This document shows, in pieces, positions 33,258 to 33,258 of a stretch of 33,258 nucleotides of DNA (position 1 is the first letter of the stretch; the number at the start of each line of letters is the position of its first letter). The notes under the pieces were generated by a model. It searched no databases and was not told the DNA's origin. It was given only the letters and a program-made list of their open reading frames with translations. The position numbers were made by a program, and so were the translations under genes. The stretch is from Deltaproteobacteria bacterium (lineage in GTDB: Bacteria; Myxococcota_A; Polyangia; HGW-17; SLPX01), in NCBI GenBank assembly GCA_021162935.1, contig JAGGXR010000007.1:1-33258 (forward strand), in the 5' to 3' direction.

Positions 33258-33258
33258 C

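Overview
The window looks like a chromosomal segment of a high-GC, Gram-negative, predator- or delta-type bacterium (Myxococcota, Bradymonadota or a related lineage; this is an inference). The grounds are VWGAAKDDVWAVG-type repeat lipoproteins, several large lipoproteins, a FadL/OmpP1-like outer-membrane protein, a sulfatase-like protein with HEAT repeats, and dense coding with GTG starts. I see no rRNA, tRNA, CRISPR array or intact prophage.

Layout. 1-1053: the 5' part of a minus-strand lipoprotein gene made of near-identical 117-bp repeats, running off the left edge. 1442-3056: a two-gene ATPase/DUF4276 module resembling defence operons; the second gene carries an internal deletion with a frameshift. 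3223-3715: a decayed transposase. 3717-6956: a very large GT39-like membrane protein. 7373-9901: an Rrf2/IscR-type regulator, a three-cysteine LarE-type sulfur-insertion enzyme and a biotin synthase that lacks one canonical auxiliary-cluster cysteine. 9940-12758 (minus): a polyferredoxin that fuses NapH-like and NapG-like parts, YjbQ, and a CPBP-family membrane protein. 12936-13916: TsaE, and convergent to it a CesT/YbjN-like small protein.

14189-18736 (plus): an envelope cluster of a FadL-like barrel, a TPR lipoprotein and an exported START-like lipid-binding protein. 18789-19999 (minus): a Bcp peroxiredoxin and a ComEA-like helix-hairpin-helix protein. 20177-24650 (plus): a membrane sulfatase-like/HEAT protein coupled by overlap to a CPBP protease. 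25089-25943: a secreted, very basic protein of about three imperfect repeats that I do not recognise. 26215-29631: a Gfo/Idh/MocA sugar dehydrogenase and two family-2 glycosyltransferases, probably an edge of a polysaccharide locus. 30137-32983: a 948-residue beta-propeller lipoprotein. 33150-33257: the C-terminal end of another minus-strand gene.

The two most interesting items are the Rrf2-LarE-BioB cluster, where both enzymes have cysteine patterns suggesting iron-sulfur-based sulfur insertion, and the secreted basic repeat protein at 25089. Functional calls rest on motif recognition by eye; no database search was run.
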